Shown here: positions 16,608 through 25,715 of the stretch, one piece after another
Layout: the number at the start of each line of letters is the position of its first letter
How positions within the stretch are numbered: position 1 is the first letter of the stretch
Assembly (NCBI GenBank): GCA_050943335.1
Contig: JBMNOZ010000014.1
Coordinates: 1 to 56,040, forward strand
Origin: JBMNOZ01 sp050943335
Lineage (GTDB): Bacteria > Bacillota > Desulfitobacteriia > Desulfitobacteriales > Syntrophobotulaceae
Direction of reading: 5' to 3'
DNA length: 56,040 nucleotides
Translations under genes and position numbers: made by a program
The notes under the pieces: model-generated
Database searches by the model: none
Seen by the model: the letters and a program-made list of their open reading frames with translations, nothing else
What the model was told of the DNA's origin: nothing

Positions 16608-17456
16608 TTATGAATTATCTCCATTGTGATAATTTAATTTATTAAAAACAGTTTCATCCAAGGCAAAAGAATGCTCTGAAGTCGGAAAACTTAACTCTTT
16701 TACATCTTGGCAATAGTTTCGTACTGCAGATTCGATATTTTTAGCCAGTGTTTCATATTGTTTCACGAATTTTGGAACAAACCTATCAAATAGGCCTAAA
16801 ATATCTTGCAGAACAAGTACTTGTCCGTCACAATCCCGTCCAGCACCAATTCCAATCGTCGGAATTTTAAGTTTCTCTGTTATTTTTTTAGCCAAGAGAG
16901 CAGGAATGGCTTCCAAAACGATCATAATCGCCCCTGCTTTTTCTAAAGCCAGAGCATCGTCATAAATTCTTTGAGCGCTTTCAAGATCACGGCCTTGAAC
17001 TTTGAATCCTCCAAGCTGAGCAGCAGTTTGAGGAGTTAAACCCACATGTGCAACCACTGGGAGGCCCCTTTTTGTCAAATAACTAACAATTTCACAGTAG
17101 TCCTTTCCGCCCTCCAGTTTTACGGCATCTGCCCCGCCTTCTTTAACTAAACGCCCCGCATTATATAAAGCTTTTTCTGGAGAAGGATAACTCAGATAAG
17201 GTAGATCAGCGATTACAAAAGTATTTGGCGCTCCCCTGCGCACTGCTTTCAAATGGTGGAGCATATCCGTCATAGTTACCGGTACTGTAGAATCATAACC
17301 GAGTACAACCATGCCAAGGGAATCACCGACGAGAATAGTATCGATTCCGACCCGGTCTAAAATGGCAGCTGTCGGATAGTCGTAGGCGGTAAGCATTGTT
17401 ATTTTTTCGCCCTTTTCAGGCATGGAAACAATTTCCGCAATTGTTTTTTTAGCCAT
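16608..17456 (-). CDS. panB: 3-methyl-2-oxobutanoate hydroxymethyltransferase
   Basis: PanB makes ketopantoate from 3-methyl-2-oxobutanoate and methylene-tetrahydrofolate, the first committed step of pantothenate and coenzyme A synthesis. Family segments visible are TAYDYPTAAILDRVGIDTILVGDSLGM (residues 24-50), KLEGG, VAHVGLTPQ and GIGAGRDCDGQVLV. Length, 282 residues, is normal. A GGGAGGC ribosome-binding site precedes the ATG. panC and panD are not nearby, so the gene is isolated from the rest of its pathway here. Confidence 0.95.
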   Translation of the reverse strand: MAKKTIAEIVSMPEKGEKITMLTAYDYPTAAILDRVGIDTILVGDSLGMVVLGYDSTVPVTMTDMLHHLKAVRRGAPNTFVIADLPYLSYPSPEKALYNAGRLVKEGGADAVKLEGGKDYCEIVSYLTKRGLPVVAHVGLTPQTAAQLGGFKVQGRDLESAQRIYDDALALEKAGAIMIVLEAIPALLAKKITEKLKIPTIGIGAGRDCDGQVLVLQDILGLFDRFVPKFVKQYETLAKNIESAVRNYCQDVKELSFPTSEHSFALDETVFNKLNYHNGDNS

Positions 17457-17578
17457 TACTAACGCCTCCCAAACAAATAGTTGATGTTAAAAAATTGATC
17501 TTGAAACCAAATAGGAATAAGGACCAGTGGTCAAGCATAATTTGTACTGTCCAAAATTTAAGCAAAGGGGGAAAAAAA

Positions 17579-17947
17579 ATGTCCAAATCTTTGGAAGTAA
17601 CTATGATTCTAAAAGGAATTCTGATAGCAGCGGTTGTTTCCTTAATACTTACTATTTTCCTAAGTCTGATTTATTATTTTACAGCGGTTCAAGAATCCAC
17701 AAATCTATCCTTACTGGCTGCCGGCCTTAGTGTTTTAAGCGCCAGCTTTTACATTTCTTACCGCACCGGCTCAAAGGGATTGATTTATGGCCTTACTATT
17801 GGAGCCGGTTTTTTCATTCTTTCGTTAATTGTTTTCTTTATCTTTTACCCCGGGAATCCTACTTGGATTGTGATGCTCAAAAAACTATTCATCAGTTTAT
17901 TAGCGGGTCTAATAGGTGGAACAGCAGGCGCCCTGCTTAAAAAATAA
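17579..17947 (+). CDS. TIGR04086/YrzE-like membrane protein
   Basis: This 122-residue protein has four hydrophobic segments (near residues 10-35, 42-60, 68-90 and 100-120) and ends in a lysine-rich tail. It fits the TIGR04086/YrzE family of small Firmicutes membrane proteins with unknown function. The ATG preceded by AAAGGGGG is chosen; an earlier ATG 28 codons upstream adds a polar stretch with no support. It is divergent from panB and convergent with the FtsA-like gene. Confidence 0.7.
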   Translation: MSKSLEVTMILKGILIAAVVSLILTIFLSLIYYFTAVQESTNLSLLAAGLSVLSASFYISYRTGSKGLIYGLTIGAGFFILSLIVFFIFYPGNPTWIVMLKKLFISLLAGLIGGTAGALLKK

Positions 17948-17962
17948 CTGTTTAAAGAGTCC

Positions 17963-20068
17963 TCATCTTTCTACCCATAGAATCTGAATTCGATCTCCTT
18001 GATTTAATTCGGTTGTAAATTCTGCTTTTTTCCCATTAACGGTCATCTGTAGTCTTCCCCCAGGAAACGCTTTTTCTCTAAGATTTAAATAGGGAAGTAA
18101 TTCCGATAAGATCGGTTTTCGGGCAAAACCTTCCACCCTTAATTCCATACCTGCTTCGACAGGACTGTTTAACGAAAGTTCTTTTCCCTTCCAAAACACT
18201 TTTTTCTCCTGTGGCGGAAGAAAGAATTCCGAGCCGTTTACTATAAAGTTCATTGGAGGAGCCTCAAGCTCAAGATCTCTAAGGCGGATGTGCTGCTCGC
18301 TAATGTCGATTCGGTCCTTGTTTTTTAAGGGACAATCTTGAGTGACAATTTGGCCGTTAATCCTAATTTCCAGATTAGCAGTAAGTTCTTTTTCCAACCC
18401 ATTAATTTTAATTATCTGTTTTTTGATTTTAGTAGGGGCATACCCCTTTGAGTTAAGCAGTTCGTACAGGGTGTTATTTTTTCTAATTTCCAATTTGCAG
18501 CCGTCTTTTAACCACTCTTCTGCCCCAACTTTTTTACCATCCATAAGAATTTGAGGCTCGAGCCTTTCCTGTTTTCCATTCCAGTAAATATCTATCCCGC
18601 TTAATTCCGGATAAATATCTTTAATCCTCGCCTTAGCCGCCGCCCCAGCACGCCCGGGAACAAAAGTAAGCACATCATCGGCAGCGATGACTTGATCCAT
18701 TTTGGCTTCCAGACCATTGACAGTTACTTTAGCTGGGATGCCTAGTTCCCCTTTGAGTAATTTGTTTTCACCGTTAACCTGGTAAAACAAAGCTGCCCCC
18801 GGTCGTCCAAGAAAAGATCGGGGTTGAATACCAGCCGCTAAAAGCGCCTCGGCCACAGTAATCGGCTGTAAATCAAACAAGGGAACTATAACTCCATTGA
18901 CTTTGACCGAATAGTAATGTAGACCCTGTTTATTTAGAGCGGTTATTCCAATTCCAATCGGAGTGATGACATCTGGACCATTCAAACTCTGTTCTTCCCC
19001 GGCTAAACCATTTATTCTTTCTCTAACCCGAACCCCAACTCTATTAGAAGGGAGCCCTGCTTCTTGGGCCAGATTCTCGGCCAATAAAGGGGTGAGACTA
19101 CCGCCACCTACAAGGATAATGGCTTGAGGTTTTCCTTTATTTAATGCAATTATTTCCTCATTAATTCTTTGAGCAATTGATTTAACTGTTGGCTTAATTA
19201 AATCTAAAATTTCTTCCTTGGCGACCATCTCTTTTTGGCCAAAGAAATTCACCATTTCCAAGTTATTTTTTTCCGAAAGTTCTTTTTTAATTCGTTCCGC
19301 TTCCTGAAAATCCAGCAAATAATGAGAGCAAATCACCTCAGTAACCTCATCCCCGGCCATGGGGACCATTCCATAAGCATAAAAAGTCCCCTCTTTGGTG
19401 AGGGCAATATCTGCTGTTCCGGCTCCAACATCTACCAAAGCTAAGTTAAGCCTTCTCATATCTGCCGGAATAACTGCTTGACCGGCCGCTATAGGCTCTA
19501 AAGTCAAACTTTCCATTTCGAGATTAACTCTATCCAAAACAGCAAGAAGGCCGTCGATAACCGTTCTCGGCAAGAAAGTAGCAATCACTGTAAGCTGGGC
19601 TTTTTTACCCCTTTGTCCCACCAAGGAAGTGATTGGCAGGTCTTCCAGCTGTTGTTTAACAACGCTATAGCCAACGCAATGAAGAAGGCCCCGCTCAGCC
19701 TCAGGACTAATTTTATTCATCGCTTTTTGCACTGCTTCCAGCTCTAAAGCCAGAACCGCTTCTCTTTCCCAGGGAACAGCAAAAGCTTCTTCTCTTTCCA
19801 CGGTAGCGTTTTGGGTGCAAAGAGCTCTTCCTGCTGCCGAAACAGCAACCTTTTTTAAAGTAGTTCCTAATTTCTCTTCTATTTCATTTTTAACCTTAGC
19901 TACAGCGCTGGCTACTTCATCCACATCATGAACCTGCCCATCATACATTACCCTATGAGCATGCTCCATTCTGGAACTAGCTATAATTTCATAACCCTGA
20001 TCTGTTTTTTGCATAACCAGGCCGATAACGACCCGCGTCCCAATATCTAAAGCAAATACCTTTTCCAT
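17963..20068 (-). CDS. FtsA-family actin-like ATPase with long C-terminal extension
   Basis: The N-terminal about 380 residues form an actin-like ATPase of the FtsA/PilM type: phosphate-1 motif ALDIGTRVVIG, a phosphate-2 region ALVDVGAGTADIAL, and the adenosine motif ILVGGGSLTPLLAENLA. FtsA is about 400 residues; here 320 more follow, including repeated segments resembling small ubiquitin-like or beta-grasp folds (for example NGVIVPLFDLQPITVAEALLAAG). The C-terminal amphipathic membrane-anchor helix of FtsA is not evident. Its role is unclear; long FtsA-like proteins occur in Clostridia outside the division cluster. It follows pfkA by 29 bases, so the two are probably cotranscribed. Confidence 0.75.
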   Translation of the reverse strand: MEKVFALDIGTRVVIGLVMQKTDQGYEIIASSRMEHAHRVMYDGQVHDVDEVASAVAKVKNEIEEKLGTTLKKVAVSAAGRALCTQNATVEREEAFAVPWEREAVLALELEAVQKAMNKISPEAERGLLHCVGYSVVKQQLEDLPITSLVGQRGKKAQLTVIATFLPRTVIDGLLAVLDRVNLEMESLTLEPIAAGQAVIPADMRRLNLALVDVGAGTADIALTKEGTFYAYGMVPMAGDEVTEVICSHYLLDFQEAERIKKELSEKNNLEMVNFFGQKEMVAKEEILDLIKPTVKSIAQRINEEIIALNKGKPQAIILVGGGSLTPLLAENLAQEAGLPSNRVGVRVRERINGLAGEEQSLNGPDVITPIGIGITALNKQGLHYYSVKVNGVIVPLFDLQPITVAEALLAAGIQPRSFLGRPGAALFYQVNGENKLLKGELGIPAKVTVNGLEAKMDQVIAADDVLTFVPGRAGAAAKARIKDIYPELSGIDIYWNGKQERLEPQILMDGKKVGAEEWLKDGCKLEIRKNNTLYELLNSKGYAPTKIKKQIIKINGLEKELTANLEIRINGQIVTQDCPLKNKDRIDISEQHIRLRDLELEAPPMNFIVNGSEFFLPPQEKKVFWKGKELSLNSPVEAGMELRVEGFARKPILSELLPYLNLREKAFPGGRLQMTVNGKKAEFTTELNQGDRIQILWVER

Positions 20069-20097
20069 TCATCTAACCTCACGGTATTTTCCAGCGC

Positions 20098-21066
20098 TTA
20101 AATAGCGAGTTCACCGGCTAAATCATATAAGTCCTGGCGAAGGGGAGGTTTAGGAGCGAACGCTTCTGTCAGCGGCTTAACAATGGTTTCATTATTAGTA
20201 AAAGAAACCATCGCTTCTTTATTTCCTTCCAAAACAGCCTCCACAGCTTTACCACCCATGGTTGCACCGAGAATTGAATCCATAGCTGAGGGGGCTCCCC
20301 CTCTCTGGACATGCCCGAGAATTGTAACTCTGCTTTCCAAGCCGGAATATTTTTCCACTTCAGAGGCAATATCCCAAATGTTCCCTGCTCCTTCAGCCAC
20401 AATAATGATGCTATGTTTTTTTCCCCTTTTATAACCCCTTAGTAACTTTTCACAGATTTCTTGAATATCAAAAGTAATTTCCGGTACCAATATGGATTCT
20501 GCTCCAATGGCCAAGCCTGATCTAAGAGCGATATCCCCACAATTTCTGCCCATCACTTCCACAAGAAAAGTTCTTTCATGGGAAGTTGCAGTATCCCTTA
20601 GTTTACTTACCGCCTCCACAACAGTATTGACAGCGGTATCAAAACCGATTGTTAGATCTGTTCCGGAAATATCATTATCTATTGTCGCCGGGATTCCTAC
20701 AACCGGCATTCCTAAGGCGGCTAAAGCCTGAGCCCCTCTAAAGGAACCGTCCCCACCGATCACAATAAGGCCCTCAATCCCTTGAGCTTTCAGCCAGTTA
20801 ATTGCTTTTTTCCGTCCCTCCTCAGTCAGCATTTCCTCACACCGAGCAGTTTTTAGAATTGTGCCACCCCGGTGAAGAATATCGGCAACTGAACCTAAGT
20901 TCATGAGCTTGATCTTTCTCTCTAATAGTCCTGCAAAGCCATGGTATACGCCGTAGACCTGTAGTTGAAGGTAAATCCCTTTGCGGACTACAGCCCGAAT
21001 CGCGGCGTTCATCCCCGGGGCATCTCCCCCGCTGGTTAAAACAGCTATTCTCTTAATAGTAGACAT
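20098..21066 (-). CDS. pfkA: ATP-dependent 6-phosphofructokinase
   Basis: PfkA phosphorylates fructose 6-phosphate to fructose 1,6-bisphosphate in glycolysis. Motifs of the bacterial enzyme are present: TSGGDAPGMNAAIR, GGDGSFRGA, PATIDNDI and the GHVQRGG effector/substrate segment. The start is set at the ATG giving MSTIKRIAVLTSGGD, preceded by GGGGGTGAG; an upstream extension in the same frame overlaps the DnaA-like gene and has no family support. The product is 322 residues, as expected. pyk, its usual partner, is absent. Confidence 0.96.
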   Translation of the reverse strand: MSTIKRIAVLTSGGDAPGMNAAIRAVVRKGIYLQLQVYGVYHGFAGLLERKIKLMNLGSVADILHRGGTILKTARCEEMLTEEGRKKAINWLKAQGIEGLIVIGGDGSFRGAQALAALGMPVVGIPATIDNDISGTDLTIGFDTAVNTVVEAVSKLRDTATSHERTFLVEVMGRNCGDIALRSGLAIGAESILVPEITFDIQEICEKLLRGYKRGKKHSIIIVAEGAGNIWDIASEVEKYSGLESRVTILGHVQRGGAPSAMDSILGATMGGKAVEAVLEGNKEAMVSFTNNETIVKPLTEAFAPKPPLRQDLYDLAGELAI

Positions 21067-21103
21067 TTTGCGATTCTCACCCCCAGATTTACTCCCATGT
21101 ACT

Positions 21104-21871
21104 TTACTGCTCTCGATTATACATTTTTTGACACAAGGTTTCAAATAACTGCCCTTGGGTTTGTCTATACTTTTTGCAGTTCTCTCGAACTCCATGCAAG
21201 CTTTTTCCAAAGAAATTAGCAATCTGTTTATAGGAATAACCGTAATACTCATGGAGCAAGAGATAGAGCATATATCTGGCGATAACAACCGGTCTGCTTT
21301 TGTATGGACCCAAGACCCTTTTCCTTTCCACTTGAAGTTCCTCGCAGACAATTTCTAAAAGGGAATCTAACACACTTTCAATTTTATTTGTATCTAGGAA
21401 AATTTCCTGCCGATTAGGAGGTTTCTTTAAATATATTATTAAACCGCTCCGTAACTTGGAGGCCATTCGTTCCCCCAAAAAACTCAAATCCAGTTCCCGG
21501 CCCCCATAAGTGATTACTATTTTCCCTCCTTGAGCTAGAATGGCATCAATTGTGTGATGCAGTTCTTCAATTGTTTTTTTCTTTCCTTTTAGGAGATCTA
21601 AATTATCGAATAAAAAGAGTTTCGAAGATCTAAACTGTTTGCGGAAAGGACTGGGATCACCGTTAGTAGCCAAATAACAATATTTTGAACAATACTTACG
21701 AGCCTCAACTAAAATCGTTGGGATATCAGCTTTGCACTTTTTGTAAAGAGTGTTCAAAAGTTTTGTTTTCCCAAAGCCCTTTTCCCCAACTAAGATTGTA
21801 ATTGGAGGAGCCTGAGGAAATTCAAAAGTTTCTATAAAAAGAAGCGCTAAATCGTCTTTGTTTTTTGTCAA
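21104..21871 (-). CDS. Short DnaA-like AAA+ protein
   Basis: The 255-residue protein resembles DnaA domains III and IV without domains I and II. An AAA+ module has the Walker A motif GEKGFGKT (residues 29-36), a Walker B LFLFDNLD (near 88), and the segment ERMASKLRSGLIIYLKKP that parallels DnaA sensor regions. Residues 190-240 match the DnaA DNA-binding domain: KSRPVVIARYMLYLLL, then a helix-turn-helix (YKQIANFFGKSLHGVRENCKKYR). The most conserved DnaA signature, DHTTV, reads SLHGV. It is probably a DnaA paralogue or Hda/DiaA-like regulator of initiation, not the main initiator. A terminator separates it from glnA upstream. Confidence 0.75.
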   Translation of the reverse strand: MTKNKDDLALLFIETFEFPQAPPITILVGEKGFGKTKLLNTLYKKCKADIPTILVEARKYCSKYCYLATNGDPSPFRKQFRSSKLFLFDNLDLLKGKKKTIEELHHTIDAILAQGGKIVITYGGRELDLSFLGERMASKLRSGLIIYLKKPPNRQEIFLDTNKIESVLDSLLEIVCEELQVERKRVLGPYKSRPVVIARYMLYLLLHEYYGYSYKQIANFFGKSLHGVRENCKKYRQTQGQLFETLCQKMYNREQ

Positions 21872-21903
21872 AATTCTAAATCTCCCTTAATCTAAATTTA
21901 AAT

Positions 21904-21932
21904 AACAAGGGTAATAGACTCCCACCCTTGTT
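21904..21932 (-). terminator. Terminator downstream of glnA
   Basis: AACAAGGGT (21904-21912) and ACCCTTGTT (21924-21932) form a perfect 9-bp stem. On the minus strand it is followed by the AT-rich ATTTAAATTT, a weak T tract. It lies about 35 bases after the glnA stop codon. Confidence 0.65.
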
Positions 21933-21965
21933 ACTCAATGCTAGCGCAAAGCTTCAAATTGTCCT

Positions 21966-23303
21966 TTAATAAGTTTCCAAGTATTTATCAAGCTCCCATT
22001 GATGTACGGTAATGCTATAGTTGTGGTATTCCTTCATTTTGGCAGTAAAGAAACGTTGAAAGATATGATCTCCCAAGGATTCTTTTATCACCTGATCCTC
22101 GCTTAATAAATTCAAAGCTTCTCGAAGGTCTCTAGGGAGGGATTCAATACCTAAATCTTGTCGTTCCTGATCATCCATCGCAAAAATGTTTAAGTCAACA
22201 GCCGGTTGGGGTCTCATTTTTTTCTTAATCCCATCCAGACCGGCCTTTAGCTGAACCGCAAGCGCCAAATAAGGGTTGCAGGTGGGATCGGGACTGCGCA
22301 GTTCAATCCGGGTCGAAGGTCCTCTTTTCGCCGGAATACGAATTAAAGGGCTTCTGTTTCGACCTGACCAAGCAATGTAGCAAGGTGCCTCGTAGCCGGG
22401 AACCAGCCTTTTGTAAGAATTGACTGTCGGGTTGGTTATTGCGGTGAAAGCTTTAGCGTGAGCCATTAAACCAGCGATATAATGAAAAGCCACGTCCGAA
22501 AGACCCATAAAACCTTCGGGATCATAAAATGCATTTTGGCCGTCTTTAAACAAGGACTGATTAACGTGCATCCCTGATCCGTTAATCCCGTAAATAGGCT
22601 TGGGCATAAAAGTAGCGTGCAAACCATGTTTCTGGGCAATAGTCCTAACCACAAACCTAAAAGTCACCATTTTGTCAGCCATTTCCAGAGCGTCAGTGTA
22701 TTTAAAATCTATTTCGTGCTGTCCCGGTGCGCCTTCGTGGTGAGATGCTTCGATCTCAAAACCCATACGTTCTAAATTTAGGACCATGTCTCGCCGGGCG
22801 TTTTCTCCCAAATCAACCGGTGCCATGTCGAAATAGCCGGCCTTGTCCTGAGTAATTGTTGTTGCTTTCCCTTCTGCATCCACATGGAATAAAAAAAATT
22901 CCAATTCTGGCCCGACAAACATTTTATACCCCATTGCCGCAGCCTCGGCTAGTACTCTTTTCAAAGCCCCCCGCGGACAACCTTCGAAGGGAGTTCCATC
23001 AGGATTATAAACATCGCACATCAATCTAGCAACCCCGCCTTCTGCCGGCCGCCAGGGAAAAATCACAAAAGTGTCCGGATCCGGTCTTAAGTACATATCC
23101 GATTCTTCAACCCGGGCAAATCCTTCAATAGAGGAACCGTCAAACATCATCTCGCCTTCTAAAGCTTTTTCCAGTTGTTCGATCGGAATAGAGACATTTT
23201 TCAAAATCCCGAAAATATCAGTAAATTGAAGCCGAATAAATTTAACACCCGATTCGGAAGCGGTTTTTAAAACTTCAGCATTCGAAGTAGCCAATAAGAG
23301 CAT
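21966..23303 (-). CDS. glnA: Glutamine synthetase type I
   Basis: GlnA condenses ammonia and glutamate to glutamine and is the main ammonia-assimilation enzyme. Family motifs visible are FDGSSIEGF, MFVGPELEFF, the ammonium/ATP segment NGSGMHVNQSLF and the ATP loop KRLVPGYEAPCY. At 445 residues it is a GSI-alpha enzyme, a type regulated by feedback inhibition rather than adenylylation. The segment around the usual adenylylation tyrosine reads NPYLALAVQL. GGAAGGAG abuts the annotated ATG, so the in-frame TTG three codons later may be the true start. glnR is not adjacent; an unrecognised gene precedes it by 34 bases. Confidence 0.96.
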   Translation of the reverse strand: MLLLATSNAEVLKTASESGVKFIRLQFTDIFGILKNVSIPIEQLEKALEGEMMFDGSSIEGFARVEESDMYLRPDPDTFVIFPWRPAEGGVARLMCDVYNPDGTPFEGCPRGALKRVLAEAAAMGYKMFVGPELEFFLFHVDAEGKATTITQDKAGYFDMAPVDLGENARRDMVLNLERMGFEIEASHHEGAPGQHEIDFKYTDALEMADKMVTFRFVVRTIAQKHGLHATFMPKPIYGINGSGMHVNQSLFKDGQNAFYDPEGFMGLSDVAFHYIAGLMAHAKAFTAITNPTVNSYKRLVPGYEAPCYIAWSGRNRSPLIRIPAKRGPSTRIELRSPDPTCNPYLALAVQLKAGLDGIKKKMRPQPAVDLNIFAMDDQERQDLGIESLPRDLREALNLLSEDQVIKESLGDHIFQRFFTAKMKEYHNYSITVHQWELDKYLETY

Positions 23304-23337
23304 CTCCTTCCTAGATAAAGCCTATTAAAAATTTTAT

Positions 23338-23865
23338 TTATTTCTCAAGATATTTCCGGAGTTCAGGGTGGATATAGAACAATTGCGGACAGTCAAGTAT
23401 CTTCGAGAATTTTTTTACATGCTGAAGCCCAAAATCTTGGGAAAAGAAAAATTTTACCAGGGTTTTTTCATCCTTTTTACGCAGTTCCACTTTATCCGGG
23501 TAGAGAAAATAATTGTAATCTTCGTCCCGCCAAGTCAATTCTATGGTGCCGATTGAAATACAGATAACTCCAAATTCCTCCACCGCTAGACTATTGATTG
23601 CCGAAAAGCCCTGCGACACATTTTCGGCTTCCAGGGCTACTTGTCCGGACTTATGTTTTAATTCTAAAATATGTTCCACAATAAGACGGGCTGGAAGAGA
23701 GATATCTTCTAATATCCTGGAGTAAGATCTGATTTCACTTTTTAATTGCTTAATTTTTTCGACATGAATTGACTTTACTTCTTGTAGGTTTTTGACTTCT
23801 TGCAAAAATATTTGATAAATCCGCTCAAAGCTGGTCAAAAGCTTTTGATCATCAGTATTCAACAA
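23338..23865 (-). CDS. Unrecognised protein upstream of glnA
   Basis: I do not recognise this 175-residue protein. Residues 10-60 are charged and helical and probably form a coiled coil. The C-terminal half looks like an alpha/beta domain with several aromatic strands (ELTWRDEDYNYFLYP, TLVKFFFSQDFG). It has no signal peptide or membrane segment. It lies 34 bases upstream of glnA with no terminator between, so the two are probably cotranscribed. A role in nitrogen control is only a guess from position. Confidence 0.6.
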   Translation of the reverse strand: MLNTDDQKLLTSFERIYQIFLQEVKNLQEVKSIHVEKIKQLKSEIRSYSRILEDISLPARLIVEHILELKHKSGQVALEAENVSQGFSAINSLAVEEFGVICISIGTIELTWRDEDYNYFLYPDKVELRKKDEKTLVKFFFSQDFGLQHVKKFSKILDCPQLFYIHPELRKYLEK

Positions 23866-23937
23866 AAAATCGCCACCCTTTATTGGACTTATTTCTTATT
23901 TTAAACCATTCCCAAGTTTTTTCCCAGTCTTTTGACC

Positions 23938-25212
23938 TTATTTGTTTAACTTTCTAATTTTTTTTGAAATGTTTTGAATCAAAGCTTCCGGTTTGCTAGT
24001 ATCGTAATCCATCGCTTTAGCAATCTCCAGAGCCCGCCAGCCGCATCGTAAAGCTGCTAAATTTTTCCCCCGCATATTTAGACTATTTGCCAGTTGAAGC
24101 AGGATTTCAAATTTCGGCGCCGGTGACTCCTCTGAAAGCCTTGTTTCTTCATATTTTTCAATAAGCCATTGATAGGTATTCCCTCGTAAACAGGCATCTT
24201 CATAATTGAGAAGAAAAATTAGCTCATCGCAAATTTCCCCTATTTTTTTGCCGTCCCCATCAAATTGAAAATACTTCAGGGCTTCCAAATAATATTTTTT
24301 AGCCTCCTCATAATGTTTTTTATAAAGGGCAATGGAAGCTAAACCATGAAAGCGTAGAGCAAATCCCAAGTCAATCCCCTCATAATAATCTAAAGATATT
24401 TTCAAACTCCGCTCCGCTTCAAGATAATACTTACAATACTGAAGTATATTACTGAGCAGATAATAACTCTCACTTACTTCTAGAAAACGCTTGTTTTTTA
24501 AAAAAAGAGCTACTACTCGATATTGATATTGCAAAGCCAGCTCTACCTCATTAGCCTCAAAAGCTAAAAAAGCAATATTTTGCAAGACATTAGCCAGCAA
24601 GCACTCATCCCCTAGCTTTACAAATATCTCGACTGCCCTTTTTAAAGATTTTTCGGCTGCTTTGTTTTGACCTTGACAAAAATACACTTCCCCCAAATAT
24701 TTCTCTATTTCAGCTTCCCCTTTTAAGAAATTATGGACCTGACACAAAACTTTGGCCTTTAAAAAAGAAGCCTCCGCCTTTTTCCAGTCTTTGAGCTGAC
24801 CATAAGCTTGACCCAAATCCGAATATAGAGTTGCCAGACGTAAAGCTGAAGCTCCTTCCGGATAGACATTGAGGGCTTCCCAATAATATTCTATAGATTT
24901 TAAATAATCTTTCCTGGCAAAAAACACTCCCGCCAATCCTGCTTGCGCCTCAGCGATACCTTTTTTATTATTCAAACGGTTACAAAACATTAGAGCTTTG
25001 TTGAAACCGGATTCTGCTTCGTCTAATTTATTATTTCGCAATTGAGTTGTTGCCAAAAGCCGAGATGTAAAAGCGACTAAGATCGGAACTTGCAGTTCTT
25101 CGGCTTTAGCTAAACTAAGCGAAAAGTATTCCTCTGCTTTTTGCAGCTCATTATCAGCCAGATATTGAATGCCTATTTCTAAATAATTCTGCCATTCTTT
25201 TATGATGTCCAT
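23938..25212 (-). CDS. Tetratricopeptide-repeat protein
   Basis: The 424-residue protein consists of about eight TPR-like units from residue 10 onward, for example EAQAGLAGVFFARKDYLKSIEY and FSLSLAKAEELQVPILVAF. The repeats resemble those of Rap/PlcR-type regulators and of other cytoplasmic scaffolds, but no effector domain is attached. No signal peptide is visible. Its ATG is preceded by a weak GGCGGG. It may head a unit with the downstream unrecognised gene and glnA. Function unknown. Confidence 0.82.
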   Translation of the reverse strand: MDIIKEWQNYLEIGIQYLADNELQKAEEYFSLSLAKAEELQVPILVAFTSRLLATTQLRNNKLDEAESGFNKALMFCNRLNNKKGIAEAQAGLAGVFFARKDYLKSIEYYWEALNVYPEGASALRLATLYSDLGQAYGQLKDWKKAEASFLKAKVLCQVHNFLKGEAEIEKYLGEVYFCQGQNKAAEKSLKRAVEIFVKLGDECLLANVLQNIAFLAFEANEVELALQYQYRVVALFLKNKRFLEVSESYYLLSNILQYCKYYLEAERSLKISLDYYEGIDLGFALRFHGLASIALYKKHYEEAKKYYLEALKYFQFDGDGKKIGEICDELIFLLNYEDACLRGNTYQWLIEKYEETRLSEESPAPKFEILLQLANSLNMRGKNLAALRCGWRALEIAKAMDYDTSKPEALIQNISKKIRKLNK

Positions 25213-25360
25213 TTTTTACCCGCCTTCCAAAAAAACACTGTCTTAGAAGGGAATCTATACCCCATAATATGCAATTGGATATAAAAAGCTAAAAGAAGGA
25301 TAGACAGGTAATAGACAACAATAGCATTATATGTTATCTTCAAAATACGGGGGTGATGTC

Positions 25361-25609
25361 ATGAGCGCCAAAGTCAATCCTAAGCGCGACATATTAGTTC
25401 TAATTCTCAAAATAATTCTTTTTGTTTTTGCTCTTTATTTTGCTTTTCGAATCCTTCGTTTTCTCCTCACTTTTATTTTGGGAATTAGCTTTGCAATCAT
25501 AAAAATCCTCGTTTTTGTCGCTTGCGCAATCCTTGTGATTTATTTTCTTTTCAGGTTGATTTTCGGTTTTGATATGCTTAAAATGTTTGGAATCCGAAGA
25601 CTACGTTAA
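25361..25609 (+). CDS. Small membrane protein
   Basis: This 82-residue protein has two hydrophobic segments (near residues 10-40 and 45-65) and basic flanks, and is probably an inner-membrane protein of unknown function. The ATG preceded by GGGGGTGA is preferred over an earlier one ten codons upstream. It is followed by a terminator. Confidence 0.6.
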   Translation: MSAKVNPKRDILVLILKIILFVFALYFAFRILRFLLTFILGISFAIIKILVFVACAILVIYFLFRLIFGFDMLKMFGIRRLR

Positions 25610-25632
25610 TAACTTTTTGAGATAACATAAAA

Positions 25633-25665
25633 AACGTCTTCTCTCACGGAAGGCGTTTTCTTTTT
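25633..25665 (+). terminator. Terminator after the small membrane protein gene
   Basis: AACGTCTTC (25633-25641) pairs with GAAGGCGTT (25649-25657) with one G-T pair, followed by TTTTCTTTTT. It separates the small gene from pdaB. Confidence 0.8.
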
Positions 25666-25715
25666 CCCCTCATATTTAATTCCGCGGAGAATAAAATTTC
25701 AGTGGAGGGGATTAT

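Noticed and set aside
20169..20731. Open frames overlapping pfkA in other frames
   Set aside because: pfkA motifs are complete, and these frames have low-complexity shadow compositions.
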